Below, piece after piece: positions 24,483 to 33,382 of a DNA stretch of 64,000 nt. The stretch covers positions 12,363 to 76,362 of the forward strand of contig CALTTH010000009.1 of assembly GCA_943908365.1 (NCBI GenBank), in the 5' to 3' direction. A program made the position numbers and the translations under genes. Numbering within the stretch: the stretch's first letter is position 1; every line of letters starts with the position of its first letter. Under the pieces are notes generated by a model. It saw only the letters and a program-made list of their open reading frames with translations, was not told the DNA's origin and did not search any database. The DNA comes from an uncultured Hyphomicrobiales bacterium (lineage in GTDB: Bacteria; Pseudomonadota; Alphaproteobacteria; Rhizobiales; Rhizobiaceae).

Positions 24483-24502
24483 TGCTACCCCTCCCACAGC
24501 GT

Positions 24503-26899
24503 TTATTGCGCAGCCTTCAGCCTTTTCACATCCTCTAGCGGAGCCTGATAGGTTTCAATCAAAGATTGTATCGCACGTGGCCTGGAAAACAAATAGCCCT
24601 GGCCGCAATCCACGCCGATCTCTTGCAGCATCGTCTTTTGCTCTTCCGTCTCGATGCCTTCGGCAATGACGAGGCAGTTCATCTTATGGGAGATCGCACT
24701 GATGCCTTCAACCAGCATCCGGCTTTTCTTGCTGATGTCGGGCGCATCCTTGCTGATGGAGCGCGTAAAGGACTGGTCTATCTTGACGATATCGACGGGG
24801 AAGCGGTTGAGGTAGCTCAGCGATGAGTAGCCCGTGCCGAAATCGTCGAGCGCAATGCGGCATCCAAGCAGGCTGATAGCATTCAAGACGGCGCGCACCT
24901 GCGGGTCGTCATGCATCATCACGGCTTCGGTGATCTCCACCACAAGACGCTGCGGAATGATGCCGTGGTGGTGCAGCAGGCCGGCAATGCGCGTCGGTAA
25001 ACCGGCCTCAAACTGCTGGGCGGAGAAGTTGACAGCGACATAGGCCTTCTCCAGACCGGGAACGGTCGAGATTTCCGCGAGGTTGCGGATGGAATGCTCA
25101 AGAACGCGGTTGCCGAGGCGCTTGATGCTGCCATTTTCTTCAGCCACGCCGATGATCGGGCCAGGCGGCAAAATGCCCTTGCGCGGATGGTTCAAACGCA
25201 TCAGGGCTTCGAAGCCGCAGGTCACACCGGTCTGCAAGTCGAGAATGGGCTGGAAGTGTGCCTCAAGCCAGTCTTCTTCGATGGCCTGCTCGATTTCCTG
25301 CTCGATCTCTGCCCGCTGGCGCGTTTCGTTCATGATCGTAGCGTCGAAGATCTGGGCGCCATTCTTCCCGGCCCGCTTCTTCGTATACATGGCAAGATCG
25401 GAGTGTTGCAGCAGTTCCGAGGCGCTGCGGGCATGTTCGGGATAGATGGCAAGACCGATGCTCGCGCTGAGACGAATGCTTTGACCTTGGAAAATGAAGG
25501 GGTCGTTGAACATCGCGCCGATCTTTTCGCAGATTTCCAGCGATCGCTCTTCCGCGTCCGACCCCGCAAGTAACAGGGCAAACTCGTCGCCGCCAAGCCG
25601 CGACGCGGCGTCAAGCGGATTGAGAATACCTTTCAGGCGGCCAACAAACTGTTTGAGAACTGCATCGCCTGCGGCATGGCCGAAATTGTCGTTGATACCC
25701 TTGAAGCGATCGAGATCGATAAACAGGCAGGCAAGCTTCGTCTGAGCCGCATCGGCATGCAGTATCTTCTGGTCCAGCATGGCTTCGAAACCCTGGCGGT
25801 TCAAAAGCCCGGTTAGGTGATCGGAAATGGCCTGGAGGCCGTTGCGCTGCTCGGACTGACGAAGCTCTGTGACATCCGTCATTACGCTCAGCACATCCGC
25901 GCTGGTCTCCTCGATGCCGGTCTGCAGCGTCTTCTCGGCAATCAGCACATCCATCGAACGCCCATCGGCGCAGATGAAGCGGACGGTGAGTTCAGCCGCG
26001 TAGGATTCATCGGTATGGTCGGATGGGCGGTTTTGATGGCGCTGGCGGAAACTTTCGCGATCTTCCGGATGGAGGAAGGCTTCAAAGGCGCAGCCAAGGG
26101 AATCTTCGCGACTGTAGCCGGTTGCCTTCACCCAATAATCGCTCACCGCCGCGACACGATTTTCGGGATCGAGTGAAAACAGCATGGCCGGGGTGCGGTT
26201 GTAGATTTCCGTCGTGCGTCGATGGGCGCGCTTGAGTTCGTGCTCTTCCCGTTCGAGCTGCGTCTGCATTTCATTGAAGCTGAGAGCCAGCCGTCCCATC
26301 TCGTCGCGCGAGCGCCAGTCGACATGGTGGCGTGAGCCAAGTCTGCGGGTTGCCTCGATGGCGGCCGTCAGCCGCAGAAGCGGGCGCATGATCATCATCC
26401 GGTTGCCGACGATGGCGGCGCCAAACACTGTCAGGATTGCCAGAATGAAGATCAACAGGAAGGAAAGCTCGATGCCGTTCAGCGATGAGAACAGGCCGAC
26501 ATTGCGGAAGAAAATCTTGATCGTCCCGACCTTGGTCTCGCCGTCGAGGTTCTTGTAGTAGATGTCACGACTGAGCGAGGACATGTCTTCGCTTCTGGGG
26601 TCGCTTGATGTTTGCGTAACGTCGAGCTGGCCGAAGCTGTCCTTGACCCGGACCATATAGATTGCAGGGTCGGTAATCAGCGTGCCGGTAATCTGGTTGA
26701 TACTTTCGTCATCAAGATCCCAAAGAGGGCGGCCAAGAGCCTGCGCGTTGGCGACGATGAGAATTTCGAGCCGGTCTGCCTGGCTGGAGATCGCGGCATT
26801 ATAGGATAGGCTGAGCAAAATCGTAAAAAGCGGCGCGACGATAGCCAGCAACGCGCCGGATATGATCACCAGGAATCGCCTTTCTACCGAATGGGTCAT
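24503..26899 (-). CDS. Membrane sensor GGDEF-EAL protein with HAMP and PAS domains
   Basis: The 798-residue protein has two membrane helices (about 9-33 and 143-166) bounding a periplasmic loop of about 110 residues. A HAMP domain (about 167-225), a PAS domain (about 230-345), a GGDEF domain (RLGGDEFALL at about 434-443) and an EAL domain (GFEALMRLN at about 562-570, with DDFGTGYSSL) follow. Both catalytic motifs are intact. The inhibitory RxxD site is degenerate (NPLD). The protein should make or degrade c-di-GMP in response to a periplasmic signal and a PAS ligand. The ATG at 26899 has GAGAGGG upstream, preferred over a TTG seven codons earlier. The binding-protein gene follows by 20 bp. 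Confidence 0.92.
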   Translation of the reverse strand: MTHSVERRFLVIISGALLAIVAPLFTILLSLSYNAAISSQADRLEILIVANAQALGRPLWDLDDESINQITGTLITDPAIYMVRVKDSFGQLDVTQTSSDPRSEDMSSLSRDIYYKNLDGETKVGTIKIFFRNVGLFSSLNGIELSFLLIFILAILTVFGAAIVGNRMMIMRPLLRLTAAIEATRRLGSRHHVDWRSRDEMGRLALSFNEMQTQLEREEHELKRAHRRTTEIYNRTPAMLFSLDPENRVAAVSDYWVKATGYSREDSLGCAFEAFLHPEDRESFRQRHQNRPSDHTDESYAAELTVRFICADGRSMDVLIAEKTLQTGIEETSADVLSVMTDVTELRQSEQRNGLQAISDHLTGLLNRQGFEAMLDQKILHADAAQTKLACLFIDLDRFKGINDNFGHAAGDAVLKQFVGRLKGILNPLDAASRLGGDEFALLLAGSDAEERSLEICEKIGAMFNDPFIFQGQSIRLSASIGLAIYPEHARSASELLQHSDLAMYTKKRAGKNGAQIFDATIMNETRQRAEIEQEIEQAIEEDWLEAHFQPILDLQTGVTCGFEALMRLNHPRKGILPPGPIIGVAEENGSIKRLGNRVLEHSIRNLAEISTVPGLEKAYVAVNFSAQQFEAGLPTRIAGLLHHHGIIPQRLVVEITEAVMMHDDPQVRAVLNAISLLGCRIALDDFGTGYSSLSYLNRFPVDIVKIDQSFTRSISKDAPDISKKSRMLVEGISAISHKMNCLVIAEGIETEEQKTMLQEIGVDCGQGYLFSRPRAIQSLIETYQAPLEDVKRLKAAQ

Positions 26900-27119
26900 C
26901 TGCCCTCTCTTGATCCTCAAAAACTCCCGTCCATGCGGTAAAGGCCCATGCGCCGTGAGGGCGTTTTCGATTGATCGAGAGCCTTTCCAGCTGCGGTTGT
27001 AGAACCAAAGCTTTGAGGTATCGTTTCGCAGAATGCTTAATCATTCTTGAATTGAGTGCTTGCACTCGAAGCGCGTCAGATGGCGCGGGCGGGGTTATCG
27101 AGCGGATGAATCCGCATGC

Positions 27120-27150
27120 AAAAAGACCCCGCATCTTTCGATACGGGGCC
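27120..27150 (-). terminator. Intrinsic terminator of rplY
   Basis: On the minus strand GCCCCGTATC pairs with GATGCGGGGT (one wobble) around GAAA, followed by a T-run. It starts about 25 bases after the rplY stop. Confidence 0.85.
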
Positions 27151-27174
27151 TCTTCAAGAAAAACCAAACAGATC

Positions 27175-27804
27175 TTATTCGGACTTGTTTTCGTCTTCTG
27201 CTTCTTCAGCAACAGGTGCTTCGTCTTCAACAACGTCCACAACCGGCGGAACGATCGTTGCAACGGTGAAGTCGCGATCGGTGATCGTCGGAACCACGCT
27301 CTTCGGAAGCTTGATCTGCGAGATGTGAACGCTGTCACCGACCTTCAGACCTTCGAGGTCGACGGTGATGGCGTCAGGAATCTGGTCCGCAGGAACGTTG
27401 GCTTCGATGGTGTGGCGAACGATGTTCAGAACGCCACCGGTCTTGATCTCGGACTTCTCTTCATTGATGAAGTGAACCGGGATTTCGACGGTTACGTTCG
27501 AGTTGGCCGAAACGCGCAGGAAGTCCACGTGCATCGTGAAGTCACGAACCGGGTCAAGCTGGTAGTCCTTCGGCAGAACCTTGTACTTCTGGCCGTTGAC
27601 GTCGATCGTTGCGATCGTCGTCATGAAGCCACCGCCGTGGATGCGCTTGGTGATTTCGTTGGTCGAAATCGCGATAGAAATCGGGGCCTGCTTGTCACCA
27701 TAGATGACAGCGGGAATCAAACCGTTGCGGCGAAGTTCACGAGAGGACCCCTTACCAACTCGTTCGCGCGCCTCGGCCTTGAGCTCATAAGTTTCTTTGC
27801 TCAT
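27175..27804 (-). CDS. rplY: 50S ribosomal protein L25, CTC form
   Basis: L25 binds 5S rRNA in the large subunit. The 209-residue length is the long CTC (general stress) form with an N-terminal 5S-binding domain (GKGSSRELRRNGLIPAVIYG at about 17-36) and a C-terminal domain (about 95-185). An acidic, Ala/Glu-rich tail ends the protein. The ATG at 27804 has a GAAAAGGAAA ribosome site. In many proteobacteria rplY is directly followed by pth and ychF. Here a c-di-GMP gene and a binding-protein gene lie between, which looks like a later insertion. Long upstream DNA (27805-28086) separates it from the divergent activator. Confidence 0.96.
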   Translation of the reverse strand: MSKETYELKAEARERVGKGSSRELRRNGLIPAVIYGDKQAPISIAISTNEITKRIHGGGFMTTIATIDVNGQKYKVLPKDYQLDPVRDFTMHVDFLRVSANSNVTVEIPVHFINEEKSEIKTGGVLNIVRHTIEANVPADQIPDAITVDLEGLKVGDSVHISQIKLPKSVVPTITDRDFTVATIVPPVVDVVEDEAPVAEEAEDENKSE

Positions 27805-28086
27805 GGCATTTCCTTTTCGAGGTTATATGGAGAGTTCAAACCGGCTTGGCCGGACGAGAACTGGGGCGGCGCTTGCGCCAACCCGACCGCGTTGCCTCCA
27901 AGGGTGTCTACACGGATGCGCGCGCTATAGTATAAAGCGTCCTTGAACGCAAGACCGCGGGGGTTTTACGATTGGATCACACCCGCTCCACGCATCGTGA
28001 TCCTCAAGCGGCGTCGCGTGCGACTATTTTACCGTTGAAAGATCGCCACAACCGGCGCACGATAACAGAAGCTTTGGGAGGAGCCT

Positions 28087-29046
28087 ATGTCGAACGATGC
28101 CGCACATGCCAATCATGTCTATGAGAGCGCCAACCGTTCATCGGCTGCCGCAAGTTCCCCCATCGTCGCCTCCTGGCGACGCTGCATGACGATGCATCAT
28201 CTGGCGCCGGAGGAAAATCGTAAACCGATTTTCCTGTCGGAGGCGGAATTTCGCAGGGCGCGCGACGAGGCTTCCGATCTTCTGGCGGAAAGCACCGATG
28301 AAATCGATCGCATCTTTTCCACCGTCGGCAGGGCAGGGTGCTGCCTGCTGCTGACCGATGCCAAGGGCGTTGCCCTGGAACGGCGCGGTGCTGCGGGCGA
28401 TGATGACGATTTTCGAAAGGCGGGGCTCTGGTCCGGCGCGCTGTGGAGCGAGGCGAGCGTCGGCACCAATGGCATAGGCACCGCACTTGCCGACGAGCGG
28501 CCGGCGGTGGTCTATCGCGACCAGCATTTCTTCAGCTCCAACATCAATCTCTCCTGCACCACAGCGCCGATCCGCGATCACCGGGGGCAGGTGACGGGCG
28601 CGCTCGACATTTCCACCTGCCGGGACGACATCAACGAACTGACCTTTTCCATGGTCACGCAGACCGTGCGCGATGCCGCACAGCGTATCGAGGGCAATCT
28701 GTTCCGCCGCGCGTTCCCGGGCGCCCGGATTCTGATCGTGCCGTCTGGCCAATCGACGATGCTGTCGCTGCTGGCCGTCGATCAGGACGATATCATTCTG
28801 GGGGCAACCCGTGCTGCACGGCTGGCGCTGCGGCTCGATGACGCGCGGATAGCACAAGGGATCCCTGCATCGGATGCCCTCAAAGAAGAGCGACATGACA
28901 AAGGCAGCGACCTGATGGAAGCCGAGCGCGCTGCTCTGCGGCGGGTCCTCGCGCGCACCAATGGCAACGTGACGCAGGCGTCCGAATTGCTGGGGATTAG
29001 CCGCGCGACGCTTCACCGCAAGATGAAGAAGCTCTCCGTGCATTGA
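28087..29046 (+). CDS. Fis-type transcriptional activator with GAF domain, no AAA+ domain
   Basis: The 319-residue protein is AcoR-like: an N-terminal region with SPIVASWRRCMTMH, a GAF sensor domain (about 70-190, WSEASVGTNGIGTALADERP being the AcoR-type signature), and a C-terminal Fis helix-turn-helix (NVTQASELLGISRATLHRKM). The central sigma-54-activating AAA+ ATPase of full AcoR proteins is absent; no GAFTGA or Walker motif is present. It therefore cannot activate sigma-54 promoters in the usual way and probably acts on sigma-70 promoters. It lies directly upstream of an aldehyde dehydrogenase gene, its likely target. The ATG is preceded by GGGAGGAG. Confidence 0.85.
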   Translation: MSNDAAHANHVYESANRSSAAASSPIVASWRRCMTMHHLAPEENRKPIFLSEAEFRRARDEASDLLAESTDEIDRIFSTVGRAGCCLLLTDAKGVALERRGAAGDDDDFRKAGLWSGALWSEASVGTNGIGTALADERPAVVYRDQHFFSSNINLSCTTAPIRDHRGQVTGALDISTCRDDINELTFSMVTQTVRDAAQRIEGNLFRRAFPGARILIVPSGQSTMLSLLAVDQDDIILGATRAARLALRLDDARIAQGIPASDALKEERHDKGSDLMEAERAALRRVLARTNGNVTQASELLGISRATLHRKMKKLSVH

Positions 29047-29205
29047 AACGGACGCGCAAGCCTTGATTGGCTTGGCCGTTGTCGCAGATGTGAAACACTG
29101 TGCACTGCGGAATGGCTTGCCACCTCTTTGATTTGCCCGATTGTAGGCACAACCTCTCTCCACGCGATCAACCAATGATCGTTGTTCATCAGGGAGGATG
29201 AAAAC

Positions 29206-30723
29206 ATGAACATCCAGGTTCAGCACAAGGCGGGAGAAACCCCGTTCAAACTGAAATACGGCAACTATGTCGGCGGCCAATGGGTGGAGCCGAAGTCCGG
29301 CCGCTACATGGACAATATCTCCCCCGTTACCGGGCAGAAGATTTGCGAAGTGCCGCGATCCGATGCCAGCGATATCGAAGCAGCCCTCGATGCCGCGCAT
29401 AAGGCGCGCGCAGCCTGGGGACGCACCAGTGTTACCGAACGCTCCAATATTCTTCTCAAAATCGCTCAGCGGATCGAGGACAATCTCGATCTGATCGCCC
29501 GGGCGGAAACCTGGGATAACGGCAAGCCGCTTCGTGAAACCACCAATGCCGATATTCCGCTGACCATCGATCACTTCCGCTATTTCGCAGGCTGCATTCG
29601 CGCGCAGGAGGGGTCGATCGGCCAGATCGACAATGATACCGTCGCCTATCATTTCCATGAGCCGCTTGGCGTCGTCGGCCAGATCATTCCCTGGAATTTT
29701 CCGATCCTGATGGCTGCGTGGAAGCTTGCGCCAGCCCTTGCTGCCGGCAACTGCGTGGTGCTGAAACCGGCCGAGCAGACGCCCGCTTCCATCCTGCTCG
29801 TTATGGAATTGATCGAGGATCTTCTGCCGCCGGGCGTGATCAACATCGTCAACGGCCTTGGCACCGAAGCCGGCAAGCCGCTGGCGCAGAGCAACCGCAT
29901 CGCCAAGATCGCCTTTACCGGTTCGACCTCGGTCGGCAAGGAAATCATGCGCTATGCGGCGGATAACGTCACCAACATCACGCTGGAACTCGGCGGCAAG
30001 TCGCCGAACGTGTTCTTTGCCGATGTGATGAACGAGGACGATGCCTTCCTCGACAAGGCGCTCGAAGGCTTTGCCATGTTCGCACTGAACCAAGGTGAAG
30101 TCTGCACATGCCCATCTCGCGCACTGGTGCATGAATCGATCTATGACCGCTTCATGGAAAAAGCCCTGAAGCGGGTGCAGGCGATCAGCCAGGACGATCC
30201 GCTGAATGCCTCCACCATGATCGGCGCACAGGCTTCACAGGAACAGTTCGATAAGATCATGAGCTATCTTGAGATCGGCAAGAAGGAAGGCGCCAAGGTG
30301 CTGACCGGCGGCGACAGGAAGTCGCTCTCCGGCAATCTCAAGGACGGCTTCTATATCCAGCCGACGGTGTTTGAAGGCAACAACAAGATGCGGGTCTTCC
30401 AGGAGGAAATCTTCGGCCCGGTTGTCTCCGTCACCACCTTCAAGACAGTGGAAGAGGCGATCGAAATCGCCAATGACACGGTCTATGGCCTTGGTGCTGG
30501 TGTCTGGAGCCGCGATACGAATCTCGCTTACCGTGCAGGTCGAGGCATCGAGGCTGGTCGTGTGTGGACCAATTGCTACCACGCCTATCCGGCAGGCGCT
30601 GCTTTCGGCGGATACAAGCAGTCGGGCATCGGTCGCGAGACCCACAAGATGATGCTCGATCATTACCAGCAGACCAAGAACCTTCTGGTCTCCTACAGCC
30701 CGAACAAGCTCGGCTTCTTCTGA
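29206..30723 (+). CDS. Aldehyde dehydrogenase (ExaC/acetaldehyde dehydrogenase type)
   Basis: The 505-residue NAD-dependent enzyme oxidises aldehydes, probably acetaldehyde or other short aldehydes, to acids. The nucleotide-binding FTGSTSVGKEI, the Glu motif ELGGKSPN (general base) and the nucleophile segment NQGEVCTCPSR with Cys at about 300 and 302 are intact. High similarity to the ExaC/AldA group that is paired with AcoR-like regulators supports an alcohol/aldehyde role. The ATG at 29206 has GGGAGGATG upstream. A DUF779 gene, often found after this enzyme, is not present here. A hairpin with T-run follows at 30856-30914. Confidence 0.93.
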   Translation: MNIQVQHKAGETPFKLKYGNYVGGQWVEPKSGRYMDNISPVTGQKICEVPRSDASDIEAALDAAHKARAAWGRTSVTERSNILLKIAQRIEDNLDLIARAETWDNGKPLRETTNADIPLTIDHFRYFAGCIRAQEGSIGQIDNDTVAYHFHEPLGVVGQIIPWNFPILMAAWKLAPALAAGNCVVLKPAEQTPASILLVMELIEDLLPPGVINIVNGLGTEAGKPLAQSNRIAKIAFTGSTSVGKEIMRYAADNVTNITLELGGKSPNVFFADVMNEDDAFLDKALEGFAMFALNQGEVCTCPSRALVHESIYDRFMEKALKRVQAISQDDPLNASTMIGAQASQEQFDKIMSYLEIGKKEGAKVLTGGDRKSLSGNLKDGFYIQPTVFEGNNKMRVFQEEIFGPVVSVTTFKTVEEAIEIANDTVYGLGAGVWSRDTNLAYRAGRGIEAGRVWTNCYHAYPAGAAFGGYKQSGIGRETHKMMLDHYQQTKNLLVSYSPNKLGFF

Positions 30724-30855
30724 TACCGCGTGAACCCGGTGCCTGCGGTATTTCCGCCGGTGCCAACTCCGGCCATGGCTGGGATAAAGTCTCTGAAAAG
30801 CGTCGATGTCATTTGTATCATGGCGATCTGAGTTGACGTAATGGTGTCATCAATC

Positions 30856-30914
30856 GGGCGCATATCCTCCTCGATATTGTTGCGTGGATCGATATGCGCC
30901 CTTTCTTTTTTTAC
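30856..30914 (+). terminator. Candidate terminator after aldehyde dehydrogenase
   Basis: GGGCGCATATC and GATATGCGCCC are perfect inverted repeats with a 24-base loop, followed by CTTTCTTTTTTT. The loop is long but the stem and T-run are good. It suggests that the following gene starts downstream, at 30953. Confidence 0.6.
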
Positions 30915-30952
30915 TTTTTTCATTCCGCTCGCACCGCCTGTGGGTGCCAATC

Positions 30953-32467
30953 ATGAGCGGTGTTGCCGGACAATTTCACGGCACGGAACGTATCGGCGGG
31001 CTGGAAACGGAGCGTTCGCGCTGGGTTGCCATTGCTGCCTTCTCGGTCCTTGGCGTTACCCTGTTCCGCATCATCTGTCTTGCCTTCGACAGGACAGACC
31101 TCTTCGTCGATGAGGCGCAATATTGGCTGTGGAGCCGGGAGATGGCCTTCGGCGCCTATTCCAAGCCGCCGCTGATCGGCTGGGTCATTCGCTTGACCAC
31201 CAGGATTATGGGCGGCGAGGGGACTTTCGACATACGTCTTGCAGCGCCCATCATGCATGCGATGACAGCGGCTGCGATGTTCTATCTGGGGCGGATGATC
31301 TACGATGCACGGATCGGCGCGCTGGCGGCGATCATATACATCACGCTGCCGGGCGTTTCGCTTTCCAGCCTGTTGATTTCCACCGATACGCCGATGCTGC
31401 TTTTCATTGCCGTCTCGCTGATCCTGTGGCGCAAGCTTGCGGCAATACGCGACGACAGCGGACCGCAAGGTTTGATGCTGGCGATCGGGCTGGGCTTTGC
31501 CGTGGGGCTCGGTTTCTTGTCGAAATACGCCATGGCCTTCCTGTTTCCCTTCGTGCCGCTTGCGGCCTTTCTGGACAGGAACTGGCGGGTGCGATGGTCG
31601 CATGCGTTTCTGGCAGGTCTGGTTGCGGCCCTGGTGGTCGCGCCCAATCTTTGGTGGAACTACACGCATGATTTTGCCACTGCACGTCACACGGTTTCGA
31701 TTGCGCATTGGAATACCGCAGGGCTGAACTTCGGTTCCGCATTTGGCTTTTTCGGTGCGCAGGCCGGTGTCGTGGGCCCCTTCGTTTTCATCGCCATGCT
31801 GATCGCTCTGCGTGACATGAGAACGCCGACGGTGCGGTCTCTCTGCGCGCTCAGCATTCCGCTTCTCCTGTTGATGACGACGCAGGCGCTGATTTCACGT
31901 GCGTTTGCCAATTGGGCCGTCGGGGCTTATATAGCCGGCCTCCTGCTTGCCACGCCGTGGCTTGTAGCACGGCCGCATTGGCTGAGGGCGTCGCTCATTC
32001 TCAACACGTCTGTTGCGATCATCCTGCCGCTGCTCACCATCTTCGGCACGGACTTGCGCCTTCCGAATGGCGATCTGGCGTTGAAGCGCTATCTCGGACG
32101 GTCTGCTCTGATATCGACAGCGATCACGGATGCCAGAAGGTTGAACGCCGGTGTCGTGGTCGCATCCGACCGGTCCTTCCTGGCGGAAATGTTCTATCAG
32201 TCGAGAGACGACCACCACATCACGCCACGCGCATGGAACGAGGGTGCTGAGCCTCCCTCCAGTCATTATGCGCTGCTCTATCCGTTGCAGCCGGGCGAGA
32301 TGGCCAACGCGCTTTTCCTATCGCGTGCTGATTCGCTTCCCGCCTGCATGAAGGATGAGCCACCGCAGGCTGAGTGGGCGGCGACCGCTGGCTTCATGGA
32401 AGGAGCCACGGTCGGTCTCTGGAGGATTCCAGCTTCCTGTCTTGAAGGTGCGAACCATGGACCATGA
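30953..32467 (+). CDS. ArnT/GT39-like membrane glycosyltransferase
   Basis: The 504-residue integral membrane protein has about ten hydrophobic helices and the acidic loop motif FVDEAQYWLWSREM after the first helix. That DE-x-Y pattern is the catalytic-site hallmark of GT39/GT83 dolichyl- or undecaprenyl-linked mannosyl- and ArnT-type transferases. Such enzymes move a sugar from a polyprenyl phosphate donor to lipid A, glycan or protein on the periplasmic face. The precise donor and acceptor are unknown. The ATG at 30953 is preferred because the earlier GTG-type start at 30884 lies within the terminator hairpin. The stop overlaps the following PAP2 gene by 11 bp. Confidence 0.82.
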   Translation: MSGVAGQFHGTERIGGLETERSRWVAIAAFSVLGVTLFRIICLAFDRTDLFVDEAQYWLWSREMAFGAYSKPPLIGWVIRLTTRIMGGEGTFDIRLAAPIMHAMTAAAMFYLGRMIYDARIGALAAIIYITLPGVSLSSLLISTDTPMLLFIAVSLILWRKLAAIRDDSGPQGLMLAIGLGFAVGLGFLSKYAMAFLFPFVPLAAFLDRNWRVRWSHAFLAGLVAALVVAPNLWWNYTHDFATARHTVSIAHWNTAGLNFGSAFGFFGAQAGVVGPFVFIAMLIALRDMRTPTVRSLCALSIPLLLLMTTQALISRAFANWAVGAYIAGLLLATPWLVARPHWLRASLILNTSVAIILPLLTIFGTDLRLPNGDLALKRYLGRSALISTAITDARRLNAGVVVASDRSFLAEMFYQSRDDHHITPRAWNEGAEPPSSHYALLYPLQPGEMANALFLSRADSLPACMKDEPPQAEWAATAGFMEGATVGLWRIPASCLEGANHGP

Positions 32468-33335
32468 CATCGTCCATATGCGGCTGACTATCTGGCTGAC
32501 GATCGCAACGCTTTGCGCCGTCATTGTCTTCGCAGCATTCCCGTTCCTCGATCTCAAAGTTTCCTCCGTCTTCTTCCTTGGCCAAGCAGGAGACTGGACG
32601 GGCCACGGCCCTGACTTCACGTTCTGGAGAGATGTGCTGCGTCATGGCGGCGAGGCCGTTGCCGTTGTCACGTTTCTCATATTTCTCGGAAACGTATTGA
32701 TCGGCTCCAAGCAACAGACCGGCTGGCGCGTGTGGGCGTTCATCTGGGGCAATACGCTTCTTTGCGCCGGGCTGCTGGTCAATGGTATCCTGAAGACCTG
32801 GCTCGGCCGTGCTAGGCCTGACGGCGTGATCGAATTCGGCGGGGCCCAGACGTTTACACCCGCATTTCAGCTCAGCAATCAGTGCTTCAAGAACTGTTCC
32901 TTTTCGTCCGGCGAGGCGGCGCTGATTGCCAGCGTCGTTCTACCCGTCTGCGTCCTGCTCTGGCCGCATCTCTCACGCAGCGGCAGGGCTGTCTGTACGT
33001 TGATCGCCGCTTTCCTGATCATCGTAACGGCTGCCATGCGCATAGCCGCGGGCCGGCATTTCTTAAGCGACACGACAATGTCGATCCTCTTTGCTGCGCT
33101 GATGACGCTCATCCTCTATCGCCTTCTTGAGATTGGGCGGCACAGGCACGTTCTCGGCGTCCGGCCCGTCGTCTTGGACGTGTCGGTTATCCTTCGCCAG
33201 TCGAGTTCTCATGGGGCTCGGTTTGCGAAGATCATACTCGGCCAGATCGGACAGGCGGCGCTGGGGCTTGGAAGGTGGATCGTGAAGGAGCGAGCACGGT
33301 TTTCACCGAGCCAGTCGCGTGTCGCTACGGACTAG
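32457..33335 (+). CDS. PAP2-family membrane phosphatase with altered motif 2
   Basis: The 292-residue protein has about five to six membrane helices and PAP2 landmarks: KTWLGRARP (motif 1) and RIAAGRHFLSD (motif 3, with catalytic His). Motif 2, usually PSGH, reads FSSGEA, so the conserved His is replaced by Glu. Family members remove phosphate from lipid substrates such as lipid A 1-phosphate or undecaprenyl pyrophosphate. Overlap with the GT39-like gene suggests that the two act on the same lipid-linked substrate. The ATG at 32457 has GAAGGTG upstream; an earlier in-frame start would overlap the upstream gene by over 100 bp. Confidence 0.85.
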   Translation: MDHDIVHMRLTIWLTIATLCAVIVFAAFPFLDLKVSSVFFLGQAGDWTGHGPDFTFWRDVLRHGGEAVAVVTFLIFLGNVLIGSKQQTGWRVWAFIWGNTLLCAGLLVNGILKTWLGRARPDGVIEFGGAQTFTPAFQLSNQCFKNCSFSSGEAALIASVVLPVCVLLWPHLSRSGRAVCTLIAAFLIIVTAAMRIAAGRHFLSDTTMSILFAALMTLILYRLLEIGRHRHVLGVRPVVLDVSVILRQSSSHGARFAKIILGQIGQAALGLGRWIVKERARFSPSQSRVATD

Positions 33336-33382
33336 TTGCACGCGAGTCTTCAGCTTCGAGATGATCGAAATGCTTCGATGTT

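Noticed and set aside
29060..29090. Possible sigma-54 promoter before aldehyde dehydrogenase
   Set aside because: TGGCTTGGCCGTTGTC matches the -24 element but has GT in place of the invariant GC at -12, and the adjacent activator lacks the AAA+ domain.
28138..30132. Open frame of 664 codons on the minus strand
   Set aside because: It is antisense to the Fis-type regulator and aldehyde dehydrogenase, both clear families; the antisense product has no recognisable domain.
30693..30950. Minus-strand 85-codon frame between the dehydrogenase and GT39-like gene
   Set aside because: It overlaps the 3' end of the dehydrogenase and a terminator hairpin, with no ribosome site or homology.
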